Below, one piece after another: positions 41,292-43,505 of a stretch of 43,505 nucleotides of DNA. Both the position numbers and the translations under genes were made by a program. The notes below the pieces were generated by a model. It worked only from the letters and a program-made list of their open reading frames with translations, did not search any database and was not told the origin of the DNA. Positions within the stretch are counted from its first letter, which is position 1. Each line of letters starts with the position of its first letter. The DNA comes from Planctomycetota bacterium (lineage in GTDB: Bacteria > Planctomycetota > Planctomycetia > Gemmatales > Gemmataceae): positions 1 through 43,505 of the forward strand of contig VGZI01000029.1 of the NCBI GenBank assembly GCA_016872605.1, read 5' to 3'.

Positions 41292-43304
41292 CTATTTGAT
41301 GGCATCCTGTTCAAAGGCGCCAATGTCGGGGGCTTTGCCGCGGAAGTCGTCGTTGATGCCGCGGAGGGGGACGCCGCGATCGATGCACGGGCTCGTGGGG
41401 CGAAGGCGCATGTTGCCTTGACGAATGTGGGCGTTCGGCCGCGTTTCGCTGAGAGTGGTCTCCAGGCCGAGCGCGGGATAGACGCCCATGTCGTCGGCGA
41501 CCATCAACTGCGGGTCGGCGTACAGGCCATGAGTCTCCTGGCCGGTCGCTTTGGTAAAGGCGGCGATGGTGTTGTACGCCGTCTTGCCGGCCTGGAAACG
41601 GCGTGGCGCGCGGTCGGGGATGTGGTGATAGCAATTGTAGTCGAGCGAATTGTCCTTGCGCCAGGCGCGGACGCACCATTCGTTGACGACGATGATGTTG
41701 TTTTTGAGCACTTTGTTGGTGCATGGCAGAGTCGGCGCGAAGCTGACGCCGGTGCCGCCGTCCTCGCCGCGGACCAGGCAATAGCCGGTGTTGTGGTAGA
41801 TGTAGGTCCAGCCGTGTGAAGTCGTGCCGCCGACGTTGAACTTGATGAACAGGCCGAAGAACGTCGCCGTATTGCGCGTGACGTAGACCGGGCCGCGCTC
41901 GACCGGCGCCAGCGAGAGGGCCGTCCGGCATTTGCGGATCGTGTTGCCGTGGATGCGCATGTTGACTCCGCCGCCGTCGACTTCGATGGCGTCGTCGGTG
42001 GCATTCGAGAGCTGATTGAACAGGATGTCGCAATCGCGATTGTATTGCAGCTTGTCGGGATTCTTCCAGGACTCGATGGAGATGAGATCGAAGTAGCCGT
42101 GGATGTTGTTATAGCAGAACGAATTGCCTCGGCCGACCTTGTCGCAGTAGATGGCCTGGTTAGCAGAATCGATGGCGTAATGGGCCTGCCAGCTGAAGTC
42201 GTCGGCGCCGACTTCGTAGATGTGGTTGGTCCATATAGCGTTGTCGCGCGTTGTTTCGCTTTTCATGAAGATACCGCCGGTGCAGTTGTGAATCGTGTTC
42301 TCCCAGATGACGCAACCGGAGGCGCCTTCAGAAAGCCGAACCGCGACGGCGCCGTAATGGCGCATGGTGAACTCGGAAATGATGACGTGCTGGGCCTTCG
42401 TGAGATGGAAGGCGTAGGCGTGCTGAGCGACGTGGTACTGACACGCGTCCGGGTGCTTATCGGTTCCGGTGCGGACGTAGAGTCGCTTGGCCGTGGCGTC
42501 CCAATAGAAGGCGCGCTTGGCCTTGTGCTTGTCGGCGGTGAGATCTGCAAGCGACGCGTAAGCGAACATGCGTCGGCCATCCTGGGCGACGTACCCGGCG
42601 CAATGGTCGACGGCGTTTGCCGCCGCCATGAAGACGCCCGCCGCGCCTTTCAATTCCGTCCAAACGCCACTCTTGATCGGAATTACCTTGGAACTATCGA
42701 GAATTGGCTTGGCGTGGATTCGGGCCGTGATCAGGATCGGTTTCTCGGCGGTACCCTTGATGCCCTTGAGAAGGTCGTGCTCCGCGTAGACGCCGCTATC
42801 GGCTTGAAGAATGTCGCCGGGCTTGAGGTGCTTGGCGGCATGCGCAATGGTCTTGAACGGCTTATCCAGGCTGCCCGGGTGGGAGTCGTCGCCTTGCGGT
42901 GAAACGTGAAAGGTGCGTCCTTCGAATTTGACGGTCATCTTGCGGGTCGTCACCTTGCCGGTCCAGCGAGCAGTCTTGGCGTCCTTGAGGTCCGGATCGG
43001 CGAAGTTGATTTGCACCTCAATCGTCTCGCCCTGTCCGAGAGGCCAAATGCTGGCCCAGATGAGCTTGCGCTTGCGATCGAAGGTCATGTCGACGCCGTT
43101 GCGCCACGCGTCTTCGCCCTCTTTGCGCCAGACGAACGAGGCCTGGGCGTTGCCGTTGTCGTCGTCGGAATAAGCGATTTCGATGCCGACGGCGAGGTGG
43201 GTCGGATAAAGCTCAACCTTGCCCGGCTTGATGGCATTGTCGGCTAGACTAAGATCGGCGAGAAACGTCAATGCAATGACGGCGAACAAGTACCGATGCG
43301 ACAT
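41292..43304 (-). CDS. Secreted right-handed parallel beta-helix protein
   Basis: A 670-residue protein with a signal peptide (YLFAVIALTFLADLSLA). An N-terminal domain of about 120 residues is followed by a parallel beta-helix, beginning FHVSPQGDDSHPGSLDKPFKT (typical start of the fold, DUF1565-like) and KHLKPGDILQADSGVY. It continues with coils such as IISEFTMRHYGAVAVRLSEG, VIWENTIHNCTGGIFMKSE and VDGGGVNMRIHGNTIRKC. The end, SPCIDRGVP...DFRGKAPDIGAFEQ, is a common closing motif. Such proteins are often polysaccharide lyases or glycosidases; no catalytic residues could be assigned. A GTTTAGC palindrome lies just upstream of the start. Confidence 0.88.
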   Translation of the reverse strand: MSHRYLFAVIALTFLADLSLADNAIKPGKVELYPTHLAVGIEIAYSDDDNGNAQASFVWRKEGEDAWRNGVDMTFDRKRKLIWASIWPLGQGETIEVQINFADPDLKDAKTARWTGKVTTRKMTVKFEGRTFHVSPQGDDSHPGSLDKPFKTIAHAAKHLKPGDILQADSGVYAEHDLLKGIKGTAEKPILITARIHAKPILDSSKVIPIKSGVWTELKGAAGVFMAAANAVDHCAGYVAQDGRRMFAYASLADLTADKHKAKRAFYWDATAKRLYVRTGTDKHPDACQYHVAQHAYAFHLTKAQHVIISEFTMRHYGAVAVRLSEGASGCVIWENTIHNCTGGIFMKSETTRDNAIWTNHIYEVGADDFSWQAHYAIDSANQAIYCDKVGRGNSFCYNNIHGYFDLISIESWKNPDKLQYNRDCDILFNQLSNATDDAIEVDGGGVNMRIHGNTIRKCRTALSLAPVERGPVYVTRNTATFFGLFIKFNVGGTTSHGWTYIYHNTGYCLVRGEDGGTGVSFAPTLPCTNKVLKNNIIVVNEWCVRAWRKDNSLDYNCYHHIPDRAPRRFQAGKTAYNTIAAFTKATGQETHGLYADPQLMVADDMGVYPALGLETTLSETRPNAHIRQGNMRLRPTSPCIDRGVPLRGINDDFRGKAPDIGAFEQDAIK

Positions 43305-43321
43305 TATGGACCCTCGTCGAT

Positions 43322-43361
43322 TCGTTTAGCGATCGCGTGGCGCCAATTGAACGCTAAACGA
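43322..43361. repeat. GTTTAGC palindrome, copy 7
   Basis: Perfect 10-bp arms TCGTTTAGCG (43322-43331) and CGCTAAACGA (43352-43361) with a 20-nt loop. It starts 17 bp upstream of the beta-helix gene start, as copies 1 and 4 also lie just upstream of a start codon. Confidence 0.72.
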
Positions 43362-43467
43362 CTTCCGGTAATTACGGGTGTTTTACGATTTTTCTTGCCT
43401 TGCAAAAGGGTTCGGCGACAATTACATCATCATCGAGACCACGGTCAATCTATCGGGAACCCGGTTC

Positions 43468-43505
43468 ATGAAGCGAATCGCCTTGGTGGTAGCCTTGGGT
43501 GCGGC
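43468..43505 (+). CDS. Start of a secreted protein (cut by window end)
   Basis: The ATG at 43468 begins MKRIALVVALGA, a typical start of a signal peptide, and the frame is open to the window end. The upstream GGGAA is a weak ribosome site. Too little is visible to say what the protein is. Confidence 0.45.
   Translation, partial: MKRIALVVALGA

Noticed and set aside
6356..43361. Dispersed palindromes as a CRISPR array
   Set aside because: The copies are single, far apart and have no regular spacers or cas genes.

Overview
The window looks like chromosomal DNA of a GC-rich planctomycete, probably close to the Gemmata group. The evidence is the mix of families: a TIGR03067 protein, a TIGR03032 protein, a Tat-exported DUF1501 protein, an ELWxxDGT repeat protein, two exported proteins with the planctomycete N-terminal motif LEDRT(A/T)P, a PP-loop LarE followed by two small planctomycete-type proteins, and many palindromic elements between genes. 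No rRNA, tRNA, CRISPR array or prophage was seen.

Layout. 1-6.4 kb: accessory and exported proteins (partial ELWxxDGT protein, TIGR03032 protein, a decayed transposase-like gene, DUF1501 protein, a thioredoxin-like secreted protein, two secreted proteins). 6.4-12.4 kb (minus strand): the translation/transcription core nusA - infB - DUF503 (ylxP-like) - rbfA, followed by an endonuclease III-like [4Fe-4S] protein. 12.5-15.2 kb: an orphan MalK-type ATPase divergent from an ArsR regulator and an aquaglyceroporin, a likely metalloid-response pair. 15.4-23.9 kb: a four-gene Gld-like ABC export module (ATPase, permease, GldG-like auxiliary protein, DUF4340 protein). 24.0-27.2 kb: def - fmt - miaB. 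27.2-31.0 kb (minus): a membrane FHA protein followed by a zinc-ribbon/protein-kinase/Sel1 protein broken by two frame shifts. 31.1-34.3 kb (minus): an OmpH/Skp-like chaperone, a PIN-domain remnant, a dual-specificity-phosphatase-like protein, a TatD-type hydrolase and a parDE pair with a frame-shifted toxin. 34.4-37.9 kb: ada, then larE coupled by 4-base overlaps to two small proteins, then an Ig-like exported protein. 38.6-43.3 kb: a frame-shifted SPFH/flotillin-like protein and a secreted parallel beta-helix protein. A new signal-peptide gene begins at 43468.

The most striking feature lies outside the ordinary genes. At least eight families of hairpin-forming palindromes (arms 7 to about 55 nt) occupy the intergenic gaps. 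In the Gld-like operon each gap holds a different family. One element sits in frame inside larE and is translated, and another supplies the last codons and stop of ada. In addition, four genes between 27 and 40.5 kb are each interrupted by single-base frame changes at short G/C runs. This suggests either consensus errors or recent decay, and should be settled before those genes are called pseudogenes.
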